DNA of 62,294 nucleotides from Lachnospiraceae bacterium (GCA_011959285.1 BLLW01000017.1:1-62294); one strand, 5' to 3'; shown: positions 38,299 through 48,008, counted from the first letter of the stretch. Numbers and translations are program-made. Notes: a model not told the origin generated them from the letters alone.

Positions 38299-38593
38299 AG
38301 GGACTCCTTTCGGAACCAGAGGTTCGATAGAATTATAGGGAGTAAGCAGCATTGACTGAATGCTTAGGATTAAAACGAGAGATGTTTTAACAAAGATAAG
38401 GTTACGTGCTCAAGGCACACTTATTTGTGCTTGAAAAAGCATTCTACACATATAAAAATACGGTCATCCGATAGTTCGGACAGCCCACTCACCTCCTCGT
38501 GATTTGTAGTATACTGAATATCCCTATGGAAACTATTATAAAAAGAAAACTGCGACAAGCCAACGTTTTTCATGACGTTTTGTGCCTTGAGCA
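38299..38593 (-). ncRNA. Non-coding left end of the IS110 element, candidate bridge RNA locus
   Basis: About 295 bases without a gene upstream of the transposase, the place where IS110 elements code their bridge RNA. It contains a TCCGA-TAGT-TCGGA hairpin (38467-38480) and a 13-bp inverted repeat, TGCTCAAGGCACA at 38407-38419 and TGTGCCTTGAGCA at 38581-38593, with the second copy at the outer edge. Exact RNA ends and guide loops cannot be assigned by eye. Confidence 0.45.
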
Positions 38594-38616
38594 GCGCGAA
38601 AGGAATGGATATAAAA

Positions 38617-39492
38617 ATGGGGAAAAAAGGGATAAATAAAATAGAGCCATATCTGTTTATTTTGCCAACCGTTATTTTGCTTATTTTTATTCTGGGTATT
38701 CCATTGGTAAATGTGGTAAGATTTTCGCTCGGAAAATCGAATATTATACAGGGGTTTATTGAATGGAATTCTTTTGGCAATTTTCAGTATCTGGTAAGTT
38801 CTAAGTTTTTAAAGGCATTGGGGGTTACGGGAATTTATGTGGCATTTGGTGTGATTGGGACGGTTGTTTTCGGCATTTTGGTTGCGCTTTCTTTAAATAA
38901 GCCGATGCCGCTGCGCGGATTGTTTCGGTCGATTGTAATCATTCCTTGGATTGTGCCTGATGCATTTGCAGCGTCGATGTGGAAATGGGTACTGAATTCA
39001 CAGTATGGCTTTATCAATCAGCTGCTGATGGAGCTTAATCTGATTTCGCAGCCGATCAGTTTTTTGGGAGATGGAAAGGCTCTGTGGACAGTAATTGTGG
39101 TCAGGGTTTGGAAGGCGGCTCCGTTTATGATCATATCATTAATTGCCGCACTGCAAGTAATTCCATTGGACATTGAAGAAGCGGCGGATTTAGATGGGGC
39201 ATCGGCAATTCAAAAATTTCGGTATATTACGCTTCCTTATCTGAAGCCGGTGCTGGTAACGACAACGCTGATTGTAACTGCGTGGACGTTTCAGATCTTT
39301 GATACGGTCTATATCATGACGACGGGAGGACCGGCAAGACAGACACAGCTTGTGGCGCTGGAGATCTATAACAAAGCATTTTTGGATTACGATTTGGGAA
39401 CAGCCTGTGCAATTGCGCTTGTAGTCCTTTTGATTGTGGGAATGATCGGATTCTTCAAGTTTAAAAGGGAAAGGAAGGTGGAAGACATTTGA
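38617..39492 (+). CDS. ABC sugar importer permease (MalF type)
   Basis: 291 residues from ATG 38617 (AGGA 12 bases upstream; ATG 38605 is possible). Six membrane segments; EAA loop DIEEAADLDGASAIQKFRYI. First operon gene after the IS110 insertion, so its promoter may now come from the element or from read-through. Overlaps the next permease by four bases. Confidence 0.88.
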   Translation: MGKKGINKIEPYLFILPTVILLIFILGIPLVNVVRFSLGKSNIIQGFIEWNSFGNFQYLVSSKFLKALGVTGIYVAFGVIGTVVFGILVALSLNKPMPLRGLFRSIVIIPWIVPDAFAASMWKWVLNSQYGFINQLLMELNLISQPISFLGDGKALWTVIVVRVWKAAPFMIISLIAALQVIPLDIEEAADLDGASAIQKFRYITLPYLKPVLVTTTLIVTAWTFQIFDTVYIMTTGGPARQTQLVALEIYNKAFLDYDLGTACAIALVVLLIVGMIGFFKFKRERKVEDI

Positions 39493-40316
39493 GCAGAAAG
39501 ACAAAGAGAAAGCTGATTTTGACCGGAAGAATGATATTTGCAATATGCTGGAGCGTGTTTACACTGATACCCATTTATACGGCATTTGTGACATCGCTTA
39601 CCAAATATGAGAATATCGGAAAAAGCTTCCTTTGGCCTACGGACGGGTATTTTCAAAATTATATCGATATCTGGACTAGAATCGACCTGCTGGGATATTT
39701 TAAGGCAACGATTATTTATGCGGTCGGAACGTCTCTGATCAATGTGTTATTAGCGACCTTCGCCGCTTATGCACTTTCAAGATATCGTTTCAAGGGAAAA
39801 GTGTTTTATTCCTTTATTATTTTTATCACACAGGTCCTGCCGCAGGTGGTTATTTCGATTCCTGTGTTTATGATTTTAAATAAAATTCATTTGTATGATA
39901 CGTATATAGGGGTGATCATTGCAATTCTGGCGACCTCAATGGCGTTTCCGATCTTGCTGCTTCAAAGCTTTTTTGACGGAATCCCTGTGGCGCTGGAGGA
40001 AGCGGCGGCAATCGACGGATGTTCGCGGGTCGGATGTCTATTCCGGATTGTACTCCCGCTGTCAGCGCCGGGAATTGCAACTACATTTGCTCTGTCATTT
40101 TTTACGGGATGGGGGCAGTATCTATATCCGCTGATATTGACAAGAAGTGCGGATAAGACGCCGCTTACAGTAGGAATTGCGAGGATGATCGACAATCAGA
40201 CACCGTGGGAGATGGTAATGGTAGGAACACTCTTGGCAATTATACCGGCGATTATTATTTATTTATGTGCACAGAGATATCTGGTGCAGGGAATGACCGC
40301 GGGGGCGGTAAAATAA
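39489..40316 (+). CDS. ABC sugar importer permease (MalG type)
   Basis: 275 residues starting at TTG 39489, whose last bases overlap the stop of the upstream permease (TTGA), with AAGGTGG upstream. Six membrane segments and EAA loop ALEEAAAIDGCSRVGCLF; ends RYLVQGMTAGAVK. No ATPase gene in the operon. Confidence 0.88.
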   Translation: MSRKTKRKLILTGRMIFAICWSVFTLIPIYTAFVTSLTKYENIGKSFLWPTDGYFQNYIDIWTRIDLLGYFKATIIYAVGTSLINVLLATFAAYALSRYRFKGKVFYSFIIFITQVLPQVVISIPVFMILNKIHLYDTYIGVIIAILATSMAFPILLLQSFFDGIPVALEEAAAIDGCSRVGCLFRIVLPLSAPGIATTFALSFFTGWGQYLYPLILTRSADKTPLTVGIARMIDNQTPWEMVMVGTLLAIIPAIIIYLCAQRYLVQGMTAGAVK

Positions 40317-40340
40317 GCGGATGAAAGAGGAGGAAGTCTT

Positions 40341-41384
40341 ATGCTGCAGGAGTTAAAAGTAGGCGTTGGCAGATTTATTGTGGGTACGGACGCTATTGAA
40401 CGATTAAAAAGTGAAATGGAGTATTTTGGAGAAAAAGCGCTTATTATTGGCGGTCCTTCTTCGGTGGACAGGGTCGAGTCAAAGGTGGACTTAAAACAGA
40501 TGGGGATTGTATATCGTCATGAAGGTGCGTGCTCGAAAAGGTGGGCGCAGGAGTATTGCAGGATTTTGAAAAGAGAACAATGTGAGCTGGTGATTGGAAT
40601 CGGAGGCGGGAAGTGTATCGATTTGGCAAAGTGCATTGCAACCTATGCGGATTGTCCGATTATTGCAGTGCCGACTTCTGTTGCGACCTGCGTGGCAAGT
40701 TCGGCGGTATGCATTATGTATACGGATGAAGGGAGAGCGGATGGTTCTGTTGCAATGAACAGGGAAGTGGATGTTGTTGTTGCAGATACAGATTTGATTC
40801 GTTCCGCGCCAAAGCGGCTGTGGGGTGCAGGTATGGTAGATTCGCTCGCGAAGCTGCCGGAGGTGATTCACAATTTGAAAATCAAGTCTTATAAAGACTG
40901 TGATTTGAATAAGTATATTTGTTTTGTAAATGCAAAGGCAATTTGGGAATTCATTTTGGGAGAAGGATGTGCGCTGGCAGATGAAATCAATACATCGGGT
41001 AGAGTGGAGGATATGATTCTTACAAACTTGATTCACACTTCTATTGTGAGCGGTTTTTCTTCCGGCAGCGGGCAGCTTGCGCTGGCACATGGGCTGTATG
41101 ATTTTATGCGGAGAGAATTTGTGGAAGAAGCCAGGGATATTCTGCATGGTGAAATAGTAGGAGTCGGGCTGATCATGCAGATGCACTATAACGGGGATGA
41201 TGTGTGCGAAATAAAGAGGCTGACGGATTTTATGAAATATTTTGGAATGCCAGCGACGCTGGAGGATATTCATTTTCAGGATACGGCTGAAAACAGGCGG
41301 AAACTGATTGATTATCTGAAGGAAAACACAGCGATTGAAGATACCGACCGGTTGGCGGCTGCACTGGATAAAATAGGAGCATAA
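40341..41384 (+). CDS. Iron-containing alcohol/glycerol dehydrogenase family protein
   Basis: 347 residues. NAD-binding GIGGGKCIDLAKCIA and the PTSVATCVASSAVCIMYTDEG region match the GldA/DHQS-like family. Metal ligands include Asp in AGMVDSLAKLPE and His residues in LALAHGLYDF and DILHGEIVGVGL. In this operon it may reduce or oxidise a sugar-derived intermediate; the substrate is unknown. AGGAGGA precedes the ATG. Confidence 0.8.
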   Translation: MLQELKVGVGRFIVGTDAIERLKSEMEYFGEKALIIGGPSSVDRVESKVDLKQMGIVYRHEGACSKRWAQEYCRILKREQCELVIGIGGGKCIDLAKCIATYADCPIIAVPTSVATCVASSAVCIMYTDEGRADGSVAMNREVDVVVADTDLIRSAPKRLWGAGMVDSLAKLPEVIHNLKIKSYKDCDLNKYICFVNAKAIWEFILGEGCALADEINTSGRVEDMILTNLIHTSIVSGFSSGSGQLALAHGLYDFMRREFVEEARDILHGEIVGVGLIMQMHYNGDDVCEIKRLTDFMKYFGMPATLEDIHFQDTAENRRKLIDYLKENTAIEDTDRLAAALDKIGA

Positions 41385-41407
41385 AACGCTTCGGAGAAGA
41401 GGAAAAA

Positions 41408-42367
41408 ATGGGTGTGTTTGATTTACCGTTAGAAGAATTAAAAGAATACAGAGGAATTTCTCCATGTCCGGCAGACTTTGATGAATTTTGGAATCGCTCT
41501 GTAAAAGAGGTAAAGGAACTGGATTATCAGGTGGAATTGAAAAAAAATAGTTTTCAGACAGATTTTGCGGAGTGTAACGATCTTTACTTTACCGGCGTCG
41601 GCGGAGCAAGAATACATGCAAAATATTTAAAACCTGTAAAGGCTGAAAGACCGCATCCGGCAGTATTCTTTTTTCACGGGTACAGCGGGGATTCGGGAAC
41701 ATGGATGGAAAAGCTGGGATATGTTGCAAATGGATTTTCTGTATTTGCATTGGACTGCCGGGGACAAGGCGGCAGATCGCAGGACATTGGGGGTGTGACG
41801 GGTGTTACATGGTCCGGGCAGATTATGAGGGGAATGGAGGACGGTCCGGAACACTTGCTGTTCCGCCAGGTTTTTCTGGATGTGGTGGCCCTTGCGGAAA
41901 TTGCGATGGGGATGCCTGACATAGATGAAAACCGCATCGGGGTGTTTGGAAGGTCACAGGGAGGAGCGCTCACCATTGTCTGTGGGGCACTGGTGCCAAA
42001 TGTAAAGAAAATTGCGCCGCTGTATCCGTTTCTCGCAGATTATAAAAGAGTTTGGCAGATGGATCTGGCAAAGGTGGCATATGAGGATATTACTTATTAT
42101 TTTCGGAAATTTGATCCATGCCATGAGCGGGAGGATGAAATTTTTAGAAATCTGGGATATATTGACGTACAAAATTTTGCAAAGCGCATAAAAGCTGAAG
42201 TGATGATGGGAACGGCGCTTATGGATACAACGTGTCCGCCATCATCTCAATTTGCAGTTTATAACAAAATCCATTCTCCAAAGAGGATGATACTTTATCC
42301 GGATTACATACATGAACCAATTCAGGATTTTTCGGATAAAACATTTCAGTTTCTGCAGACACTGTAA
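41408..42367 (+). CDS. Acetylxylan esterase/cephalosporin-C deacetylase family (AXE1) esterase
   Basis: 319 residues, alpha/beta hydrolase of carbohydrate esterase family 7. Oxyanion FFFHGYSGD, nucleophile Ser183 in GRSQGGA, Asp in ALMDTTCPP and His in DYIHEP. No signal peptide, so it acts inside the cell and would remove O-acetyl groups from imported sugars, here perhaps O-acetylated sialic acids, doing the job of NanS. Confidence 0.88.
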   Translation: MGVFDLPLEELKEYRGISPCPADFDEFWNRSVKEVKELDYQVELKKNSFQTDFAECNDLYFTGVGGARIHAKYLKPVKAERPHPAVFFFHGYSGDSGTWMEKLGYVANGFSVFALDCRGQGGRSQDIGGVTGVTWSGQIMRGMEDGPEHLLFRQVFLDVVALAEIAMGMPDIDENRIGVFGRSQGGALTIVCGALVPNVKKIAPLYPFLADYKRVWQMDLAKVAYEDITYYFRKFDPCHEREDEIFRNLGYIDVQNFAKRIKAEVMMGTALMDTTCPPSSQFAVYNKIHSPKRMILYPDYIHEPIQDFSDKTFQFLQTL

Positions 42368-42380
42368 AGGAGGTCGGTTT

Positions 42381-43085
42381 ATGAATAAAAAAGTCTTGAA
42401 TCAACTAAAAGGGGGCTTGATTGTATCGTGTCAGGCGCTGGAATATGAACCGCTGCACAGTTCGTATATTATGCAGCGGATGGCTGTTGCGGCAATGCAG
42501 GGAGGCGCTGTAGGAATCCGCGCAAACAGTGTACAGGATATTGTAAAGATTAAAGAGGAAGTAGCGCTTCCGGTAATCGGAATTATTAAAAAGGATTATC
42601 CGGATTCAGAGATATATATTACTCCCACAATGGACGAGGTGGATGCCCTTGTGGAAAGCGGTGTGGAGATTATTGCAATGGACAGCACAAAACGTCTCCG
42701 CCCTGGCGGCGTAAGGCTGGATACATTTTTTAAGGCAGTAAAGGAAAAATATCCGGAGCAGATTTTTATGGCAGACTGCTCTGATTACGAAGAAGGAATA
42801 AAGGCGGCAAATCTGGGATTTGATGTGATTGGGACAACGCTGCGGAGATATACTTCCTATACAAAGGATGTGCAGATTCCTGATTACGAATACCTTCAAA
42901 AGTTAGTGAAAGATACGGGAAAGATTGTGATTGCAGAGGGCGGTATTTGGACGCCGGAACAGCTGGAAAAAGTATTTGAAGCCGGCGCTTTTGCCGCTGT
43001 GGTAGGAACTGCGATTACACGCCCCTGCGAAATAACAAAGCATTTTGTTTCGGTAATTCAAAAAAAGGAGGTTGCCTGTGAATGA
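42381..43085 (+). CDS. nanE: N-acetylmannosamine-6-phosphate 2-epimerase
   Basis: Converts N-acetylmannosamine-6-P to N-acetylglucosamine-6-P. 234 residues from ATG 42381 (AAAGGAGG). TIM barrel with KGGLIVSCQALEYEPLH, GIIKKDYP, AMDSTKRLRP and AEGGIWTPEQ, all family-typical. An upstream ATG 42312 in frame overlaps the esterase gene and is rejected. The stop overlaps the nanK start by eight bases. Confidence 0.93.
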   Translation: MNKKVLNQLKGGLIVSCQALEYEPLHSSYIMQRMAVAAMQGGAVGIRANSVQDIVKIKEEVALPVIGIIKKDYPDSEIYITPTMDEVDALVESGVEIIAMDSTKRLRPGGVRLDTFFKAVKEKYPEQIFMADCSDYEEGIKAANLGFDVIGTTLRRYTSYTKDVQIPDYEYLQKLVKDTGKIVIAEGGIWTPEQLEKVFEAGAFAAVVGTAITRPCEITKHFVSVIQKKEVACE

Positions 43086-44040
43086 AATAAAAAATAGCGG
43101 GCGTTTTGCTGTGCTAGACATCGGAGGGACATCAATTAAGTCTGGGGTATATGAAAACGGCAGGATGTTGAAATTTGCGGAAACGCCGACACAGGCATCG
43201 AAGGGCGGTGCGTTTGTAGTGAATCAGGCACTTGAGATCATACACGGAATGGGGCGGATTGACGGAATTGGAATCAGTACTGCCGGGCAGGTGGACTTTG
43301 AAAATGGAAAAATACTTCATGCAAATGCAAATATACCGGATTATACGGGGATGGAACTGCGAAGGATATTTGAAATAGAATTTCATGTGCCCGCCGTGAT
43401 TGAGAACGATGTCAACGCGGCTGCGCTGGGGGAAGGGCACTGTGGCTCGGCAAGGGGGGTGAAGGATTTTCTTTGCCTCACGTATGGAACAGGAGTGGGC
43501 GGAGCTATTGTGATTGACGGAAAAATTTATAGGGGCGCAGGCGGCTCGGCGGGGGAATTTGGAAGTATGGTGACGCACGGAAGGCAGGTGGTTTTGGGGG
43601 AGAGAATCAGCGGCTGCTATGAGGAACGGGCGTCCACGGCGGCGCTGGTCCGAAGGGTGAGGGCGATTATGCCTGAAATAACGAACGGCAGGCAGATCTT
43701 TGAAATAATAGAGGAACCCGCTGTGAAGAAAGAGGTGGATAGCTGGATGGATGAAATTGCATATGGATTGGTGACGTTGATTCATATATTTAATCCGGCA
43801 TGTGTACTTCTCGGCGGCGGAGTGATGGGGCAGGAATACGTTGTATCGACTGTCAAAAACCGGGTAATGGAAAAGATTATGCCGAGTTTTCGAAACGTAG
43901 AGATTCGCGCCACAGAACTTGGGAACAAAGCAGGGCTTTGGGGCGCGGCATATCTGGCAGAGCAATATACGAAAAACGAGGAGGAAGGGAATGAAAATTC
44001 TAGTTTGCATCAAACAGGTTCCCGGAACGACTGCCGTTGA
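43078..44040 (+). CDS. nanK: ROK family kinase, probable N-acetylmannosamine kinase
   Basis: 320 residues from GTG 43078, six bases after AAGGAGG. ATP-binding VLDIGGTSIKSGVYE, catalytic Asp in ENDVNAAALGEG and GTGVGGAI are present. The usual zinc motif CxCGxxGCxE is degenerate here (VVLGERISGCYEE), seen also in some NanK. Its final 16 codons overlap the etfB start in another frame, giving an odd Ser/Asn-rich tail. Confidence 0.85.
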   Translation: MNEIKNSGRFAVLDIGGTSIKSGVYENGRMLKFAETPTQASKGGAFVVNQALEIIHGMGRIDGIGISTAGQVDFENGKILHANANIPDYTGMELRRIFEIEFHVPAVIENDVNAAALGEGHCGSARGVKDFLCLTYGTGVGGAIVIDGKIYRGAGGSAGEFGSMVTHGRQVVLGERISGCYEERASTAALVRRVRAIMPEITNGRQIFEIIEEPAVKKEVDSWMDEIAYGLVTLIHIFNPACVLLGGGVMGQEYVVSTVKNRVMEKIMPSFRNVEIRATELGNKAGLWGAAYLAEQYTKNEEEGNENSSLHQTGSRNDCR

Positions 44041-44779
44041 GGTGGATGAGAAAACCGGAGTCTTAAAACGGGACGGAGTGGAATCTAAGATGAATCCGTT
44101 TGATCTTTACGCAATTGAGCAGGCGCTGTGCCTGGAGGAAACATACGGGGGCTCGGTGGACGTGATTACTATGGGACCGGAACAGGCAAAAAAGGTCCTT
44201 CATGAGGCGGTTTATATGGGAGCAGACCGCGGAATTTTGATCAGCGATCGGAGATTTGCAGGCGCAGACGTTGTTGCTACCAGCTACACGTTGTCTCAGG
44301 GGATACAAAAATCAGGTACCTATGATTTGATTTTGTGCGGAAAACAGACGACAGACGGGGATACCGCACAGGTAGGACCGGAGATGGCAGAATTTTTGAA
44401 GATAGAGCATGTATCAAATGTGCTGCAGGTATTAGAGGTGAAGAAGGATGAGATTGTCGTTTTGGAAAATCAGGAAACACAAGTTCGGAAGTTGAGCGTG
44501 CCGCTGCCATGCCTGCTGACCATAGAAAAAGATGCAAATACACCGCGTCTTCCCTCCTTTAAAAGAAAGATGGAGAGAATAGAGCAGAAAATGGAAGCAA
44601 TCAGTCTGGATGATTTTTCGGATCAGAATCAAAAGCACTATGGGCTGGCGGGTTCCCCAACGCAGGTGGAGCGGATTTTCCCACCGGAAAAAAATACGGA
44701 CCGTCAGGTTTTTACGGGGAGCGCCGCAGAGCTGGCAGAACGATTTACACAGATTTTGAAGCAGAATAAATACATATAG
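43991..44779 (+). CDS. etfB: Electron transfer flavoprotein subunit beta
   Basis: 262 residues beginning MKILVCIKQVPGT, the standard EtfB start, with GGAGGAA upstream inside nanK. AMP/FAD-binding motifs VITMGPEQA and CGKQTTDGDTAQVGPEMAEFL are conserved; the latter is the form found in bifurcating Etfs. Works with EtfA and the FAD dehydrogenase downstream. Confidence 0.92.
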   Translation: MKILVCIKQVPGTTAVEVDEKTGVLKRDGVESKMNPFDLYAIEQALCLEETYGGSVDVITMGPEQAKKVLHEAVYMGADRGILISDRRFAGADVVATSYTLSQGIQKSGTYDLILCGKQTTDGDTAQVGPEMAEFLKIEHVSNVLQVLEVKKDEIVVLENQETQVRKLSVPLPCLLTIEKDANTPRLPSFKRKMERIEQKMEAISLDDFSDQNQKHYGLAGSPTQVERIFPPEKNTDRQVFTGSAAELAERFTQILKQNKYI

Positions 44780-44796
44780 AAGAGAGGTGTCCGCAG

Positions 44797-45996
44797 ATGA
44801 AATTTCTTAAAATACATCAAGAGATGGTGACAGAGGAAATCGCAGATCAAATGTGTAAAATCTGTCCATTTGGCGCTATTTCTAAGCGAGATGGAAAGCT
44901 GGAAATTGGGATGGGGTGCAGAATGTGCCAGGTTTGTGTCAAAAACGGAGCCCCCGGAGTAATCACGTTGGAAGAGGAAGTGCAGGATGCGTTTGAAAAA
45001 TCGTTGTGGGAGGGAATTACAGTATTTGCAGAGCAGGAAGCAGGAGTGATTCATCCGGTGGTATATGAGCTTTTAGGAAAGGCTTTAGAGTTGGCGGCGA
45101 AATCTCATCAGCCGATCTATGTGCTGCTTGTAGGATACCAACTGGCAGATGCGGCGCAGGAGCTTCTGCATTACGGAGCTGAGAAGGTATTTTGTTATGA
45201 TTCGGAGGAGCTGGCAGAGTTTCGGAACACTCCATATGTAAATGCTGTGGAGGATTTTGTGAAACGAATCCGACCGTCTGTGATGATGATTGGCGCAACG
45301 GTGAAGGGACGTTCTCTGGCGCCTCGCGCAGCGGCACGTTTCCGCACGGGACTTACCGCGGACTGTACGGTTCTTCAAATCAAAGAAAATACGGATCTGG
45401 TTCAGATTCGTCCGGCATTTGGCGGTAACATTATGGCGCAGATTGTAACGCCCAATTCCAGACCTCAATTGTGTACGGTCAGATATAAGGTGTTTGCTTC
45501 GCCGGAAAGGAAAGAGCAGGGGGCAGGGGAAGTGGTGCAGCTTCGGATGAAGGAAGAACGATATACATCTCCGGTCCGCATTGTTGAGAAAACCGAGAAA
45601 CCAAAGGAAATGGATATTGCAGATGCAGAAGTGATTGTTGCAGTCGGGCGGGGAGTGAAAACTCAAAGCGACCTGCGCATCATAGAGGAATTGGCAGGGA
45701 TGCTCCATGCACAAATCGCGTGTACGCGTCCGCTGATTGAATCGGGATGGTTTGATGCCAGAAGACAAATTGGTCTAAGCGGAAGAACTGTAAAACCAAA
45801 ATTAATCCTTGCGATTGGAATTTCTGGTTCCGTCCAGTTTGTGGCAGGCATGAAAGGGGCAGACTGCGTGATTGCAATAAATGAAGATCCAGGAGCGGCG
45901 ATTTTCGATGTGGCACATTATGGCTTTGTGGGGAATCTCTATGAACTGCTCCCGAAGTTTTTTGAGGAAATTAAAGGAGGAAGAAGGGATGGATAA
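44797..45996 (+). CDS. etfA: Electron transfer flavoprotein subunit alpha with N-terminal ferredoxin-like cluster domain
   Basis: 399 residues, longer than plain EtfA (about 320) because of an N-terminal iron-sulfur domain: Cys20, Cys23, Cys41, Cys44 and Cys47 ([17 protein letters not shown]). The C-terminal half has the FAD site [14 protein letters not shown] and [17 protein letters not shown]. The alpha subunit LctC of the Acetobacterium woodii lactate dehydrogenase complex has the same layout, which supports electron confurcation. Confidence 0.9.
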   Translation: MKFLKIHQEMVTEEIADQMCKICPFGAISKRDGKLEIGMGCRMCQVCVKNGAPGVITLEEEVQDAFEKSLWEGITVFAEQEAGVIHPVVYELLGKALELAAKSHQPIYVLLVGYQLADAAQELLHYGAEKVFCYDSEELAEFRNTPYVNAVEDFVKRIRPSVMMIGATVKGRSLAPRAAARFRTGLTADCTVLQIKENTDLVQIRPAFGGNIMAQIVTPNSRPQLCTVRYKVFASPERKEQGAGEVVQLRMKEERYTSPVRIVEKTEKPKEMDIADAEVIVAVGRGVKTQSDLRIIEELAGMLHAQIACTRPLIESGWFDARRQIGLSGRTVKPKLILAIGISGSVQFVAGMKGADCVIAINEDPGAAIFDVAHYGFVGNLYELLPKFFEEIKGGRRDG

Positions 45997-47404
45997 GACG
46001 AAAAAGAAGAATGTGATAACACTGCATGAATCCCAGCTTTCTTATCTGCGTCAGATTGTATCACCTCAAAGGATGTGGGTTCGGGGGGAAATTCCGGAAG
46101 ACTACAGCCATGATGAGCTGGGTGGAATTACGGAATATCCGGATGTGCTGATCAAAGTAGAATCTACAGAAGAAATTGCAGACATCATGAAGTACGCATA
46201 TGAGCAAGAACTTCCGGTTGTGGTACGCGGGGCGGGAACAGGTCTTGTGGGAGCGGCAGTTGCGCTGCAGGGCGGCATTATGCTGGAAACAACCCAGATG
46301 AATCGGATTTTGGAGCTGGACGAGGAGAACCTGACTGTGACCGTGGAACCGGGCGTGCTACTGATGGAGCTTGCACAGTTTGTGGAGGAACATGGATATT
46401 TTTATCCGCCAGATCCTGGGGAAAAATCAGCGACAATCGGAGGGAATATCAGCACCAATGCAGGCGGTATGCGCGCCGTGAAATACGGTGTGACCCGTGA
46501 TTATGTGCGCGGAATGACGGTAGTGCTTTCAAACGGTGAGATCATAGAACTGGGGGGGAAAATTGTGAAAAACAGCTCCGGGTATAGCCTGAAGGATTTG
46601 ATAATCGGATCGGAAGGAACCTTGGGGATTATCACGAAAGTCATTTTAAAACTGCTTCCTCTGCCAGAAAAGAGTGTGAGCCTTTTGATTCCGTATCAGA
46701 CAATGGAGGAGGCGATTGAAACTGTGCCGAAGATCATTCGGCTAAAGATCGCGCCTACGGCGGTTGAATTTATGGAGAGGGAGGTTATTCTTTTTGCGGA
46801 GGATTTTTTGGGAAAAAAATTTCCGGACACAAGAAGCGAGGCATATTTGCTTCTGACTTTTGATGGAAATTCCGCCCGGCAGGTAGAGGCGGAGTATGAA
46901 AAGGCGGCGCGGTATTGCCTAGAGCATGGCGCAAGGGATGTATTTCTTGTAGATACTCAGGAAAGAAAAGATTCGGTATGGTCCGCGAGGAGCGCCTTTT
47001 TGGAAGCGATTAAAGCATCGACAACAGAAATGGATGAGTGTGACGTGGTGGTTCCAAGAAATCATGTGGCAGAGTTTATACGTGATACGCATGAGCTGGC
47101 AGAGCGGTTCCAAATCCGGATTCCAAGCTTCGGACATGCGGGAGATGGAAATCTGCATGTGTATATATGCCGGGATGAGCTGGTAGAAGAAGAGTGGAAA
47201 GAAAAGCTTGAAAAAGTATTTGAGGTGATGTATCAAAAGGCTGGAGAATACGGAGGGGCAGTCTCGGGAGAACATGGAATTGGATATGCAAAAAAAGCAT
47301 ATCTGAATGAGCAGGCTGGAAGGGTTTCAATGGAACTTATGCGAGGAATTAAAGCAGTATTCGACCCTAAAAATATATTGAATCCTGGGAAAGTGGTTTC
47401 ATAG
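45989..47404 (+). CDS. GlcD/LctD-type FAD-dependent 2-hydroxyacid dehydrogenase
   Basis: 471 residues from ATG 45989 (AAAGGAGGA; overlaps etfA by eight bases). FAD_binding_4 domain with [16 protein letters not shown] and the C-terminal FAD-oxidase domain with GHAGDGNLH and [10 protein letters not shown]. Gene order etfB-etfA-dehydrogenase equals lctB-lctC-lctD, so the likely reaction is lactate (or another 2-hydroxyacid) plus NAD+ coupled to ferredoxin oxidation. Last gene of the operon. Confidence 0.87.
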   Translation: MDKTKKKNVITLHESQLSYLRQIVSPQRMWVRGEIPEDYSHDELGGITEYPDVLIKVESTEEIADIMKYAYEQELPVVVRGAGTGLVGAAVALQGGIMLETTQMNRILELDEENLTVTVEPGVLLMELAQFVEEHGYFYPPDPGEKSATIGGNISTNAGGMRAVKYGVTRDYVRGMTVVLSNGEIIELGGKIVKNSSGYSLKDLIIGSEGTLGIITKVILKLLPLPEKSVSLLIPYQTMEEAIETVPKIIRLKIAPTAVEFMEREVILFAEDFLGKKFPDTRSEAYLLLTFDGNSARQVEAEYEKAARYCLEHGARDVFLVDTQERKDSVWSARSAFLEAIKASTTEMDECDVVVPRNHVAEFIRDTHELAERFQIRIPSFGHAGDGNLHVYICRDELVEEEWKEKLEKVFEVMYQKAGEYGGAVSGEHGIGYAKKAYLNEQAGRVSMELMRGIKAVFDPKNILNPGKVVS

Positions 47405-47454
47405 TAAAAAAGAAGGAGCAGCGGTATTCGAGGGCTGTGCATATGTAAAACTTT

Positions 47455-47487
47455 GAGGGAGAACCGGCAATCGATTCTCCCTCGTTT
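47455..47487. terminator. Terminator between the operon end and queT
   Basis: Perfect 9-bp stem GAGGGAGAA (47455-47463) with TTCTCCCTC (47475-47483), then GTTTGTT. On the minus strand the stem is followed by AAAGTTTTAC, so it may stop queT transcription too. Confidence 0.8.
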
Positions 47488-47488
47488 G

Positions 47489-48001
47489 TTATGTAAATAA
47501 TTTGCTGCGATATTTGTTCAGGGCAAATAGGAGCAGCATGCCAAGGACGCCACAGGAAAGGATCTCGCCGATGGTTACCGTGACAAATGAGAACCATAGG
47601 GGTCTTACCCCGTAGGCGTACAAAAGTACAAAGGGAATCACGATGGCATTGGCAACAATGGGCGGAACCGGTGCAAGCCACTTGTATTTGCGCAGCTTGT
47701 ATGTAAAGATTGCGCCTGCAAGGGTGGTGAGGCTGCCGAAAATAATATCGGGAAGGGCGCAGCCTGTCAAGATATTGGACAGCAGGCATCCGATGAAGAG
47801 TCCCGGTATGGCAGCGGGGGTGAAGTAAGGCAGAATGGTGAGAGCCTCAGAGAAACGCACTTGGATTGCTTGGCTGGCAAGCCCTAATGCATTGGCGATA
47901 AAGGTGAGCACTACATAGAGTGCAGCAATCATAGCTGCCTGAACCAGGGGCAGCGTGGGGACGGTCCGCGCAGGAACCGAGTTGGTGATTTGTGTTTTCA
48001 T
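47489..48001 (-). CDS. queT: QueT-type queuosine precursor transporter (ECF S component)
   Basis: 170 residues, five or six membrane segments, with the family motifs AAMIAALYVVLTFIANA, IQVRFSEALTILPYFTP and GCALPDIIFGSLTTL. QueT is the substrate-binding S component that, with a shared ECF energizing module, imports a queuosine precursor such as preQ1. A preQ1-type riboswitch directly upstream supports this assignment. Confidence 0.93.
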   Translation of the reverse strand: MKTQITNSVPARTVPTLPLVQAAMIAALYVVLTFIANALGLASQAIQVRFSEALTILPYFTPAAIPGLFIGCLLSNILTGCALPDIIFGSLTTLAGAIFTYKLRKYKWLAPVPPIVANAIVIPFVLLYAYGVRPLWFSFVTVTIGEILSCGVLGMLLLFALNKYRSKLFT

Positions 48002-48008
48002 TTTTATT

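Larger units (their letters stand above)
36930..38593 (-). mobile_element. IS110 family insertion element (ends approximate)
   Basis: An IS110-type transposase gene with non-coding flanks sits between a binding-protein gene and its permease genes, which belong together. IS110 elements lack inverted ends and target duplications, so the exact borders cannot be read from one copy; the limits given span the whole non-operon segment. It is oriented against the operon. Confidence 0.75.

Noticed and set aside
40491-41465. 324-residue minus-strand frame
   Set aside because: Mirror of the alcohol dehydrogenase gene, rich in His/Cys/Arg, no known domain.
43132-44013. 293-residue minus-strand frame
   Set aside because: Shadow of nanK, whose family motifs are clear on the plus strand.
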